From positions 1 through 39,831 of the forward strand of contig CAJUGP010000016.1 of NCBI GenBank assembly GCA_910586365.1: a DNA stretch of 39,831 nucleotides, written 5' to 3'. Of this stretch, positions 32,559 through 39,831 are shown piece after piece. Numbering within the stretch: the stretch's first letter is position 1; the number at the start of each line of letters is the position of its first letter. The translations under genes were made by a program, and so were the position numbers. The DNA comes from an uncultured Christensenella sp. (GTDB taxonomy: Bacteria; Bacillota; Clostridia; Christensenellales; Borkfalkiaceae). The notes under the pieces were generated by a model. It ran no database searches. It had not been told where the DNA came from and worked only from the letters and a program-made list of their open reading frames with translations.

Positions 32559-34327
32559 GAATACTGCTTGTCGGGAATCCGAACGCGGGAAAAAGCACGC
32601 TGTTCAACGCGCTGACGCACGGGCACGCGCGCGTCGGGAATTGGCACGGCGTCACGGTCGGCGCGCTCGAAGGGAAAGCGAAATTGGGCGGAAAACGCGT
32701 TACCGTGTGCGATCTTCCCGGCATTTACACCGTGGAAGGGACGAGCATGGAAGAGCGCTACGCCTGCGATTACGTGCTTTCGCACCCGAACGATCGGGTG
32801 CTGTTCGTTTCGGAATGCGCCACGCTTGCGCGTTCGCTGCCGCTGTTCGCCGCGCTGTGCAAGGGCAGAAAAGCCGCGCTCGTGTTGACGAAACGCCGCG
32901 CCTTCGAGCGTGCGGGCGGAAAGATCGACGCGGAAGAATTGGCGCGCCGTTTGAAAATCGACGTGATCGACGCGGATAAGGGAAAACGCGCCGTAAAAAA
33001 ACAGACGGAAGAATTCCTCGCCGCGCCTAAAATTTACGAAGGGAAGGGCGACGCGGAAGGAATTTTCACGCCGCCGAAGATCGGGCTTTCCAAAGCGGAC
33101 AATCTGCTTCTGAACGGTTGGTTTGCGTTCCCGCTCTTCTTTCTTTTGCTGTTTGCGGCGTTCTTTCTCACGTTCGCGCGGCATGGTCCGGGCGATTTTC
33201 TCAAAAGTTGCGTGGAACGGTTCTTCTGCGATTTTCTTGCGGGGAAAGCCGAAAGCGTCGCTTCGCCCGTTCTGCGCAGTTTCTTATGCGACGGGATTTT
33301 AAGCGGTTTGGGCGGCGTGCTCTGTTTCCTGCCGCAGATCGCGCTGCTGTATACCTTTTTGATCGTGCTCGAAGAAAGCGGACTTTTTTCGCGCCTTGCC
33401 GTGCTCTGCGACGGATTTTGCGCGAAAATCGGGCTGAGCGGACGGGCGGTCTTTTCGCTTTTATTGGGCTTCGGCTGTACCGCCGCCGCGGTCGCCTCGA
33501 CGCGCTCGCTCGACGATAAACGCGTGCAGCGCCGCACCATTCTGTGTTTGCCGTATATCGCGTGCAGCGCCAAACTGCCCGTATTTCTTACGCTTTCGGC
33601 GTCGTTTTTCTCAAACCCGTTCGTCAGCGTGGTGCTGCTGTATGCGCTCGGCGCGGGCATCGGCGTGGGGGTTTCGGTCTTTTTGAAACGCGACGCGCCG
33701 CTGTTCGTGCTCGAATTGGCGCCTTTGCAGATCCCGCGCCCGCTTTTCGTTGCAAAAACCTTGCTCTTTCAGCTCAAACAGTTTATAATAAAGGTAACGA
33801 CCGTCGTCTTGGCGTTTTTCCTGTTTTCTTGGGTGCTCTCGTCGTTCGATTTTTCGTTTCGGCTCGCGGCGCAGGAAGACAGCATGCTCGCGCATATTTG
33901 TTCGGTGTTTTCGTTTCTGTTCGCGCCCGCGGGCATGAACGATTGGCGGATCGCGTATTGCGCGTTTTCGGGACTGATCGCCAAGGAAAATATCGCGGGT
34001 TCGCTTGCCATGTTCTATGAAACGTTCCCGTATTCGCCGCAGAGCGCGTTTGCGTTTTCGGTTTTCGTGCTCACCTGTTCGCCCTGTGTGGCGGCGATCG
34101 CGGCGACGGCGAAGGAGCTGGGCGTAAAACGCGCGCTTTTGTACGCGTTCGTGCAGACGGGCACCGCGCTCCTTGCCTGTTATTTTACCTATTTCGCCTT
34201 GACGGGCGGCGCGTTTGGATTGCTCGCGCCCGTTCTGTTGGCGTTGATATTGATTTTGGTCCGAGGGAAAAAGGGTGAAAAGCTACACCGTAAGCGAAAA
34301 CGCAACTCTCAAAGAGTTCACCGATAA
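32546..34327 (+). CDS. feoB: Ferrous iron transporter B, short form with degenerate G4 motif
   Basis: 593 residues, short for FeoB (mostly 600-800). The G domain has G1 GNPNAGKST (10-18), G2-region VGNWHGVTV and G3 DLPG (56-59). At the G4 position, where NxxD normally reads the guanine base, the sequence is LVLTKRRAF (113-120), with no Asp. About ten membrane helices follow from residue 195, with the Gate motifs LGFGCTAAAVASTRSLDDKR and CSAKLPVF. It imports Fe(II). feoA precedes it with overlap; no feoC is seen. A Lys/Arg-rich tail ends the protein and overlaps the next gene by 53 bases. Confidence 0.9.
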   Translation: MENVRILLVGNPNAGKSTLFNALTHGHARVGNWHGVTVGALEGKAKLGGKRVTVCDLPGIYTVEGTSMEERYACDYVLSHPNDRVLFVSECATLARSLPLFAALCKGRKAALVLTKRRAFERAGGKIDAEELARRLKIDVIDADKGKRAVKKQTEEFLAAPKIYEGKGDAEGIFTPPKIGLSKADNLLLNGWFAFPLFFLLLFAAFFLTFARHGPGDFLKSCVERFFCDFLAGKAESVASPVLRSFLCDGILSGLGGVLCFLPQIALLYTFLIVLEESGLFSRLAVLCDGFCAKIGLSGRAVFSLLLGFGCTAAAVASTRSLDDKRVQRRTILCLPYIACSAKLPVFLTLSASFFSNPFVSVVLLYALGAGIGVGVSVFLKRDAPLFVLELAPLQIPRPLFVAKTLLFQLKQFIIKVTTVVLAFFLFSWVLSSFDFSFRLAAQEDSMLAHICSVFSFLFAPAGMNDWRIAYCAFSGLIAKENIAGSLAMFYETFPYSPQSAFAFSVFVLTCSPCVAAIAATAKELGVKRALLYAFVQTGTALLACYFTYFALTGGAFGLLAPVLLALILILVRGKKGEKLHRKRKRNSQRVHR

Positions 34328-35078
34328 TCATTGCGCGCAGGCGTCGTTCTGTTTTCGCGCCTTGTTGAAAGCGCGCGAGATCCGCGTCAACGGCGAACGG
34401 GTGGGGCGCGACGTCCCCTTGAAAGCGGGCGACAGCGTTTGTTATTACATGACGGCGGCGCAGCAGAGCAAAAAGGCTTTTACGGAGCTGTACCGCGATG
34501 AAAACGTGATCGTTCTTGACAAGGAAAGCGGCGTTCATTCCGAGGCGGTGTTCTGCGCGCTTGCGGAAGAAGGGGAGTGTTATTTCGTGCACCGTCTCGA
34601 TCGGAACACGGCGGGGGTCATGATCTTCGCCCGCAACGGGAGAAGTAATAGCGCGTTGCTTGCGGCGTTTCGCTTAAAACGTGTGGAAAAAATTTATTAT
34701 GCGCTCGTGTGCGGAAAAATGAAACAGCGCCATGCCGTGGAAGAGGCGTTCCTGCTCAAAGACGAGCGCGCCGCCCGCGTGAGGATCACGAAGGATTTAG
34801 GAGAAAAAATCGTGACCGAATACGAGGTTTTGGAAGAGCGCGGCGAACTGAGCTTCTTGAAAATCACGCTGCATACGGGAAAAACGCATCAGATCCGCGC
34901 GCATCTTTCTTACCTCGGACACCCCGTATTGGGCGACGAAAAGTACGGAAACGAAGAGCTGAACCGGAAATATCACGCGACGCGTCAGCGTTTGATTGCA
35001 AAGGAGCTGACGCTGCACGATAGCGGCGATCTTGCTTACCTCGACGGGAAAACCTTCGCGTCCGAAAAAAATTTATAA
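34275..35078 (+). CDS. RluA-family pseudouridine synthase
   Basis: 267 residues from a GTG at 34275, with GAGGG 7 bases upstream. An S4-like RNA-binding domain occupies about 10-60, and the catalytic motif HRLDRNTAG (106-114) has the essential Asp109. The C-terminal GKTHQIRAHLSYLGHP stretch is typical of RluA/RluD/RluC. The exact U position in rRNA or tRNA cannot be inferred. It starts inside feoB, an unusually long overlap for this window, and is probably coupled to it. Confidence 0.93.
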   Translation: MKSYTVSENATLKEFTDNHCAQASFCFRALLKAREIRVNGERVGRDVPLKAGDSVCYYMTAAQQSKKAFTELYRDENVIVLDKESGVHSEAVFCALAEEGECYFVHRLDRNTAGVMIFARNGRSNSALLAAFRLKRVEKIYYALVCGKMKQRHAVEEAFLLKDERAARVRITKDLGEKIVTEYEVLEERGELSFLKITLHTGKTHQIRAHLSYLGHPVLGDEKYGNEELNRKYHATRQRLIAKELTLHDSGDLAYLDGKTFASEKNL

Positions 35079-35088
35079 CAAATTACGG

Positions 35089-35112
35089 AAAAACGCTTGA
35101 CAGCGTTTTTTC
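35089..35112 (+). terminator. Terminator after the pseudouridine synthase gene
   Basis: AAAAACGCT pairs with AGCGTTTTT across a TGAC loop and runs into a T tract. Its loop and right arm contain the -35 box of the next promoter. Confidence 0.85.
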
Positions 35113-35125
35113 TTTGTGATAATAT
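35097..35125 (+). promoter_or_regulatory. Promoter of the metal-efflux operon
   Basis: TTGACA (35097-35102). The -10 is TAATAT (35120-35125, 17-base spacer) or GATAAT (35118-35123, 15-base spacer). It overlaps the operator that follows. Confidence 0.75.
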
Positions 35126-35146
35126 ATGAACAATCATTCATATATT
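35121..35146. promoter_or_regulatory. ArsR/SmtB-type operator
   Basis: A perfect inverted repeat, AATATATGAA (35121-35130) and TTCATATATT (35137-35146), separated by CAATCA. This is the TGAA...TTCA arrangement of SmtB/CzrA/CadC-family operators. It overlaps the -10 element and lies 18 bases before the repressor gene, which predicts autorepression relieved by metal. Confidence 0.88.
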
Positions 35147-35164
35147 GATATAAAGAGGTGCAAG

Positions 35165-35512
35165 ATGAATTGTACGCACGAAGAAGAGCACGGCGCGGCG
35201 GCGGAGCGCGCAAAGGAAAATATGTTGGGAGAAGAGCAGATCGAAGAGATTTCGCGCGCGTTCAAAACGCTCGGCGAGCCTTCGCGGCTGAAAATCCTGC
35301 TTGCGCTCAGGCAGGGGGAGATGTGCGTTTACCACATCGTCGAGGCGGTGGGCGGCACGCAGAGTGCCGTTTCGCATCAGCTTCGGATCATGCGCGAAGG
35401 TCGTATGATCAAAGCGCGGCGCGACGGGCAGAATATCGTTTATTCGATTGCGGACGCGCACGTTTTGGCGGTGTTGGAATTAGCCTGCGCGCATATTTCT
35501 TGTAAGGTTTAA
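35165..35512 (+). CDS. ArsR/SmtB-family metal-sensing repressor
   Basis: 115 residues. The winged helix is at about 28-95, with TQSAVSHQLRIMREG as recognition helix. The C-terminal helix has D97-x-H99-x10-H110-x2-C113, the alpha-5 zinc-type site of SmtB/CzrA with Cys in place of the last His. There are further Cys at positions 3 and 54 (EMCVYH, where CadC has CVC), so a full CadC alpha-3N site is not present. Zn(II), Co(II) or Cd(II) sensing is likely. AGAGG precedes the ATG at 35165; the longer frame from 35126 would run through the operator. The regulated gene is the ATPase downstream. Confidence 0.9.
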   Translation: MNCTHEEEHGAAAERAKENMLGEEQIEEISRAFKTLGEPSRLKILLALRQGEMCVYHIVEAVGGTQSAVSHQLRIMREGRMIKARRDGQNIVYSIADAHVLAVLELACAHISCKV

Positions 35513-35686
35513 GATTCCTCGGCTACGCTACATCGCGCCGTGCGCTCGTGCCGCCTAAGGCGGGGCGGAATGACAAAAGGGCGGGGCGGAATGACAGAAG
35601 AACGTACGGCAGTAGGGCGGCGTTTGGAATAATAAAACGCGCAGAATGACAACAAACCTGTCATCCTGAGCGAAGTCGAAGGATCT
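35513..35686. repeat. REP-like palindromic repeat inside the metal-efflux operon
   Basis: The 204 bases between the repressor stop and the ATPase hold members of the same repeat family as at 7683-8173. Arm A starts on the base after the TAA (35513) and is split by about 36 bases containing a CCGCC-TAA-GGCGG hairpin; its end, CGGAATGACA, is at 35566-35575, with further AATGACA pieces near 35589 and 35645. A full arm B (TGTCATCCTGAGCG...GGATCT) is at 35659-35686. In RNA these arms would fold into a long hairpin. Confidence 0.88.
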
Positions 35687-35716
35687 TGTATTAAGAAAAC
35701 AAAAAAAGGAGCCGTT

Positions 35717-37801
35717 ATGCAAAAAAGAATTAAAATCGCAAATTTAGACTGCGCGGCGTGCGCGGCGGAATTACAGGAAGAATTGGAAAAAATCGCGGGC
35801 ATTCAAGAGCCTTCGGTCGATTTCGTGGGGCAGAGCGTCAGTTTGCAATACGAAAACGAGGACGCGCTCGCCAAGGCGATTTATGCCATTTCTCACTTTG
35901 AAGAAGTGGAGATCGTCGACGGGAACGCACCGAAAAAGAAAGAGCGGCGCTTAAAAGAAATCTTATCCGTTGCGCTATCGCTGCTCTTTTTTGTTCCCGC
36001 GCTCGTGCTCGATCTTATGGGGTTCGGAGAGCGCGGCGGCTGGGAAAAATGGCTGCCGTTTGCCTTGTATCTTGCGGCGTTCGCAAGCGCGGGCTGGTCG
36101 GTCGTGTGGAAGGTCATGACGAATTTACCGCGCATGTTCCGAGGCGGATTTCATCCGAGCGTTCTTCTCGACGAAAACCTCTTGATGACGATCGCCGCGG
36201 CGGGCGCGTTTGCGATCGGCGAGAGCATGGAAGGGGCGATCGTGATGATCCTCTACCAGATCGGCGAATGGCTGCAGGCGATGGCGGTGGGATCGTCGCG
36301 CGGGGCGATCGAAAAACTCATGGAGCTGAAAAGCGATACCGCCGTGCTCGTCGAAGGGGATACGCAGCGCGAAGTCGATCCCGACGAGCTGCGCGCGGGA
36401 GATATCGTACTGCTGCGCAAGGGCGACCGCGTGAGCGCCGATTGCCGTTTGCTTGCGCCTTCGTCGTTCGATACCAAATCGGTTACGGGCGAGGCGTATT
36501 ATAAAGAGGCGAATAAAGGCGATGAAATTTTATCGGGCTGCGTGAACGTGGGCGATGCCGTGCAAGCCCGAGTGTTGCGCCCCGTATCCGAAAGCGCGGT
36601 GGCAAAAATTCTCGACATGGTGCAAAATTCGGCGGCGAAAAAAGCGCAACCCGAAAAGTTTATTACAAAATTCGCCCGTGTGTATACGCCCGTCGTCGTG
36701 GCTGCCGCACTGCTTCTCGCCGTTTTGCCGCCGTTGTTTTTGGGCATGCGCGACGGCGCGGTTTGGCAGACGTGGATCTACCGCGCGCTTGACGTTCTCG
36801 TGATTTCCTGCCCGTGCGCGCTCATCATCTCCGTTCCGCTCACGTATTTTGCGGGCGTGGGCACGCTTGCGCGCCACGGCGTTCTTGCAAAAGGCGCGGT
36901 GTATTTGGATGAGCTTGCCAAAGTAAAGTGCGCCGCGTTCGATAAAACGGGCACGCTGACCGAAGGAAAGTTTACGGTGGTCGGCACGGCGGGAAACGAG
37001 CGCGCTTACGAGCTTGCGGCGCGGGCGGAAATCGCTTCGTCGCATCCGTTGGCGCAGGCGTTTGCGCAAAGCGGCGTAAAAGCCGCGGAACGCGTGGAAG
37101 AGATCGCAGGCAGAGGCTTGCGCGCCGTGATCGACGGGAAGCAGGTGTTGGTCGGCAGCGCGAAGCTGCTGCGCGAGCACGGCATAAAATTCGAGGAACG
37201 GGAAAGCGAACATCTCGCCGTATACGTTGCCGAAGAGGGCGACTATATCGGCTGCGTGGAGATCGAGGACTGCGTGCGCGAAAACGCCGCCGAGGCGCTT
37301 GGCGAACTGAAACGGGCGGGCGTGGAAAAAATCGCCGTGCTCACGGGCGACTCGCACGAACGGGCGAAAGCGGCTTTGCAAGCGCTCCCCGTCGACGAAA
37401 TTTGCGCGGAGCTGCTGCCCGAACAAAAAGCCGTACGCGCAGGCGAACTCAAAGCGCAGGGGAAGCTGCTGTATGCGGGCGACGGCATCAACGATACGCC
37501 CGTCATGGCGGAAAGCGACGTTTCGTTTGCAATGGGCGGATTGGGGAGCGACGCCGCGATCGAGGCAAGCGATTTCGTCTTGGCGTCGGATAGTCTTGCC
37601 GCGCTGCCCAAAGCGGTGAAAGGCGCGAAAAAAACGCGCAGGATCGTGGCGCAGAACATTATTTTTTCGATCGCCGTAAAAGTCGCGTTGATGGCGCTTT
37701 CGGTGGCGGGATTTCTGCCGCTGTGGGCGGCGGTGCTCGGCGATACGGGCGTCATGCTGCTCGCCGTGCTCAACTCCATGCGCATGCGCGCAAAGTTATA
37801 A
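35717..37801 (+). CDS. Heavy-metal P1B-type ATPase (Zn/Cd/Pb efflux)
   Basis: 694 residues. An N-terminal HMA domain (1-70) has C12-A-A-C15. The ATPase core has VTGEAYYK in the actuator, SCPCALI (C365-P-C367) in the transport helix, DKTGTLTEG with phosphorylated D409, SSHPLAQA and GDGINDTPV. The last helices contain Lys in KVALMA and GDTGVMLLAVLNSMR, the marks of the ZntA/CadA (PIB-2) group exporting Zn(II), Cd(II) or Pb(II). It follows the ArsR-type repressor, as in cad operons, and has AAGGAG 5 bases before the ATG. The repeat block in the gap may affect its expression relative to the repressor. Confidence 0.94.
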   Translation: MQKRIKIANLDCAACAAELQEELEKIAGIQEPSVDFVGQSVSLQYENEDALAKAIYAISHFEEVEIVDGNAPKKKERRLKEILSVALSLLFFVPALVLDLMGFGERGGWEKWLPFALYLAAFASAGWSVVWKVMTNLPRMFRGGFHPSVLLDENLLMTIAAAGAFAIGESMEGAIVMILYQIGEWLQAMAVGSSRGAIEKLMELKSDTAVLVEGDTQREVDPDELRAGDIVLLRKGDRVSADCRLLAPSSFDTKSVTGEAYYKEANKGDEILSGCVNVGDAVQARVLRPVSESAVAKILDMVQNSAAKKAQPEKFITKFARVYTPVVVAAALLLAVLPPLFLGMRDGAVWQTWIYRALDVLVISCPCALIISVPLTYFAGVGTLARHGVLAKGAVYLDELAKVKCAAFDKTGTLTEGKFTVVGTAGNERAYELAARAEIASSHPLAQAFAQSGVKAAERVEEIAGRGLRAVIDGKQVLVGSAKLLREHGIKFEERESEHLAVYVAEEGDYIGCVEIEDCVRENAAEALGELKRAGVEKIAVLTGDSHERAKAALQALPVDEICAELLPEQKAVRAGELKAQGKLLYAGDGINDTPVMAESDVSFAMGGLGSDAAIEASDFVLASDSLAALPKAVKGAKKTRRIVAQNIIFSIAVKVALMALSVAGFLPLWAAVLGDTGVMLLAVLNSMRMRAKL

Positions 37802-37812
37802 AACGTTTGCCG

Positions 37813-38886
37813 TTAAAGCAAACCCGCTTGTTCAAAAAAACGGCGGTTAAAGCGTACCGCGGGGCGGCTTGGAAAGAGCCGCTCCGTTTCTTTATGGCAG
37901 AAAATCGCTTTGTCGCGTTCGCCGAGCTCGTAATAACAGCAGGTCAGTTCGATGAGCGGAACGTAAGTGCGGCTTTCGGGCAAATCGAAATCGCCTTCCG
38001 CGCCGTAATCGCCGCAGGTACGCGCGGTTTCGTACCAAAAGACCGCTTCCCGCAGTTTTTGTTCCGCTCGGAAGATTTTGCCAAGCTCGCAGCAGATCCC
38101 CGCGCGCGGCGGTCCGTACGCAAAGCTCCGTAAAAACGCTTGTTTCGCTTTATCCGTATCGCCTTGTTCGGCGTAACAAAAGCCTAAAATTTTACACGCT
38201 TCGATTTTGTTGACGTACCAGCCGTCGCCTTGCAGCATTTTTTTAAGGATAGTTTTTGCTTCGTCATACAGGCGGTTGCAATAAAGTTCGCGCCCGTAAT
38301 AAAAGAGATCGCGTTCGCTTAACCGTTCTTCCGCAGACCATTTTTGGTAGATATGCAGATTGCGCGCACCCCGCGGTTTTTTGCCCGAGAGATGAAAGAC
38401 GCAAAAATCCGATCGCATGATATTTCCGCGCGGCGCGATGCACTCGTGCACTCTTCCCGTCCAAAGAAACTGCGCGCTGCGTTTCATAATCCGTTCGCGG
38501 AAGAAAGAACACAGCGGCGTTCCGTCTTCGTCGAAAGCCGTTTGGTAAGGGCACATCACCATATCGGGCGCGTTGGTTTGGAGCGCGTCTTTGAGCGCAA
38601 GGAGTTTTTCGGCATTTTCGGGCGAAATATAATCGTCCGCATCCAGCCAAAGAAAGTAATCTCCGTTCGTTTTGGATAGGGCGAAGTTGCGCGCCGCGGC
38701 AAAATCGTCTTGCCAAGGGAAGTCGTATACGCTTGCGTGATAGCGCCGCGCGATCTCTTTTGTGTTGTCTTGCGATCCCGTATCGGCGATCACGATTTCG
38801 TCAACGCAGTCTTTTACGCTTTCCAAACAGCGCGCAAGCACGTCTTCTTCGTTTTTTACGATCATGCAAAGCGATAAAGTTATCAT
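37813..38886 (-). CDS. Family 2 glycosyltransferase with C-terminal TPR-like repeats
   Basis: 357 residues. The GT-A fold starts SLCMIVKNEEDVLARCLESV, and the DxD metal/nucleotide-sugar motif is LWLDADDYIS (D82-A-D84). The C-terminal half (about 215-340) is helical with TPR-like pairs (CKILGFCYAEQGDTDKAKQA). No membrane helix or signal peptide is visible, so it acts in the cytoplasm. GAGG precedes the ATG at 38886; the upstream open extension would run through a hairpin and is rejected. It lies immediately downstream of the collagen-like gene. Bacterial GTs of this architecture glycosylate proteins or polysaccharides; the collagen-like Thr residues are a possible target, which is inference. 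Confidence 0.88.
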   Translation of the reverse strand: MITLSLCMIVKNEEDVLARCLESVKDCVDEIVIADTGSQDNTKEIARRYHASVYDFPWQDDFAAARNFALSKTNGDYFLWLDADDYISPENAEKLLALKDALQTNAPDMVMCPYQTAFDEDGTPLCSFFRERIMKRSAQFLWTGRVHECIAPRGNIMRSDFCVFHLSGKKPRGARNLHIYQKWSAEERLSERDLFYYGRELYCNRLYDEAKTILKKMLQGDGWYVNKIEACKILGFCYAEQGDTDKAKQAFLRSFAYGPPRAGICCELGKIFRAEQKLREAVFWYETARTCGDYGAEGDFDLPESRTYVPLIELTCCYYELGERDKAIFCHKETERLFPSRPAVRFNRRFFEQAGLL

Positions 38887-38951
38887 TCCGGTACCTCTTC
38901 GTAAACACATATATGATAAAACGGTTCGGCGCGTTCCTGCGCATAAAATCA

Positions 38952-38974
38952 GCCGACGGAAAAATTCCGTCGGC
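38952..38974 (-). terminator. Hairpin after the collagen-like gene
   Basis: A 10-bp perfect stem (GCCGACGGAA with TTCCGTCGGC) and 3-base loop. In the minus direction it is followed by TGATTTTA, a weak U tract, so termination may be partial and allow expression of the glycosyltransferase. Confidence 0.65.
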
Positions 38975-38990
38975 ATCATTTATCAAGCGG

Positions 38991-39831
38991 TTAAACGTCG
39001 ATTTGTTTTATGGTCAGAGTCGTGTTGACGCCTCCGCCCAGCGTTACGCCCACGGCAAGCAACGCCGAGATCGCCATATCGATCACGTCGCCTACATTGA
39101 GCGCGATCAGGAAACTTCCGTTGTAAAGCGAGCCGACGCCTACGGACAGTACGCGCGTAACCGTCGCTTGCGGGATCGCCGTTCCGTTCCTGCGCACTGC
39201 AAGCGTAACCGTCGTGCCGAGGGCGGCGGATACGTTCGTATAATAATTTACTTCGTAAACGCCCGCGACGGCGGCGGTAATGCTGTTGGCGGGGGAATTG
39301 GCAACGTTCTTGAAGGGCATGGTGGAGGGAAGGGGAAGCTGCGTCGTTCCTCCTACCGTCAGGTTGAGCGTCTGCGGCGTTGTGTTATACGCTCCGCCGT
39401 ATGCGTTGAGATTCGCCGTGCCCGTAGGACCCGTCGGTCCTGTTGCGCCGATTGCTCCCGTAGGACCCGTTGCGCCGTTCGCGCCCGTGGGACCCGTTGC
39501 GCCGATCGGACCCGTGGCGCCCGTTAATCCGGTGGCGCCCGTTGCGCCGATTGCTCCCGTCGGCCCTGTTGCGCCGTTCGTTCCCGTGGCGCCCGTGGGA
39601 CCTGTGGCTCCGTTTGCGCCCGTCGCACCCGTGGGACCAATCGCGCCGTCCGAACCCGTGGCGCCTGTTGCCCCCGTCGGACCCGTTATGCCGTTGGCAC
39701 CCGTGGGACCCGTCGGACCTGTGGGACCCGTCGGACCGATCGCACCGTCCGCGCCCGTGGCGCCTGTTGCCCCTGTCGGACCCGTTACGCCGTTGGCGCC
39801 CGTTGCGCCCGTCGCGCCCGTGGGACCGGTT
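38991..39831 (-). CDS. Collagen-like (BclA-type) repeat protein, N-terminally incomplete
   Basis: On the minus strand an open frame enters from the window edge and ends at 38991. About 140 residues of Gly-X-Y triplets, mostly G-P-T, G-A-T, G-A-N and G-A-I, are visible from the edge to about 39415, then a short linker (ANLNAYGGAYNTTPQTLNL). A C-terminal domain of about 125 residues follows, with VYEVNYYTNVSA, LAVRRNGTAI and a final LTIKQIDV. This is the plan of BclA and related exosporium or surface proteins, whose C-terminal domain is a C1q/TNF-like trimer. The start and any N-terminal targeting motif lie beyond the contig. Thr in the Y position is the usual O-glycosylation site in BclA. Confidence 0.88.
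   Translation of the reverse strand, partial: TGPTGATGATGANGVTGPTGATGATGADGAIGPTGPTGPTGPTGANGITGPTGATGATGSDGAIGPTGATGANGATGPTGATGTNGATGPTGAIGATGATGLTGATGPIGATGPTGANGATGPTGAIGATGPTGPTGTANLNAYGGAYNTTPQTLNLTVGGTTQLPLPSTMPFKNVANSPANSITAAVAGVYEVNYYTNVSAALGTTVTLAVRRNGTAIPQATVTRVLSVGVGSLYNGSFLIALNVGDVIDMAISALLAVGVTLGGGVNTTLTIKQIDV

Noticed and set aside
34275..34327. Possible frameshift joining feoB and the pseudouridine synthase
   Set aside because: The overlap is 53 bases, but each protein is complete by itself and the second has its own ribosome site, so a translational fusion is not needed.
38733..39527. 264-residue plus-strand frame ending in Arg/Cys-rich repeats
   Set aside because: The Arg/Cys periodicity is the antisense image of the collagen Gly-X-Y triplets.

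Overview
The window looks like one assembled contig of a Gram-positive, endospore-forming member of Bacillota, probably class Clostridia. The evidence is the classic dnaG-rpoD-trmK-Nif3 gene order, a YlbJ-type sporulation membrane protein, AGGAGG-type ribosome sites, many TTGACA-N17-TATAAT promoters, a class II (Firmicutes-type) GalT, a BclA-like collagen protein and a BspA-like leucine-rich repeat protein. A more precise placement (for example Christensenellales) is only a guess. Bases 1-28 are not biological: they match the 3' end of the Illumina TruSeq read-1 adapter.

Layout. 29-3352: end of a type I restriction-modification locus (tail of hsdS, full hsdR, terminator). 3396-6138: MacB/LolD-like ABC ATPase plus FtsX-type permease. 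6182-7674: a lone DRE-TIM metallolyase, a candidate Re-citrate synthase or isopropylmalate-synthase-like enzyme. 7683-8173: a gene-free block of palindromic and tandem repeats. 8261-15770: a tight housekeeping run (dgt, dnaG, rpoD, trmK, Nif3-like, zinc-ribbon protein, alr, 5-formyl-THF cyclo-ligase). 15767-19328: membrane protein, rsmD, coaD, DAHP synthase and pheA, again tightly overlapped. 19325-20257 (minus): ylbJ. 20289-22387: patatin-like lipase and rarA. 22546-22621: tRNA-Ala(CGC).

22703-28341 is an accessory-looking, partly AT-richer stretch: a small membrane protein, a large LRR protein (minus), an isochorismatase-fold hydrolase, a YdeI-like protein and an AraC-family regulator (both minus). 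The AraC gene is divergent from galE-galT-galK (28614-32214), so it is the natural candidate regulator of galactose use by the Leloir pathway. Between the gal promoter and galE lies a three-hairpin leader ending in an intrinsic terminator, which is either an attenuator or a separate small RNA with a C-rich loop. I regard this as the most interesting unexplained element.

32328-35078 carries feoA, feoB (with a degenerate G4 motif) and an RluA-family pseudouridine synthase. 35097-37801 is a metal-efflux unit: ArsR/SmtB-type repressor with a clear operator, then a PIB-type ATPase. The two genes are separated by a copy of the same palindromic repeat family seen at 7.7-8.2 kb. The contig ends (minus strand) with a TPR-glycosyltransferase downstream of a collagen-like protein whose Gly-X-Thr repeats run off the edge, probably the reason the assembly stopped.
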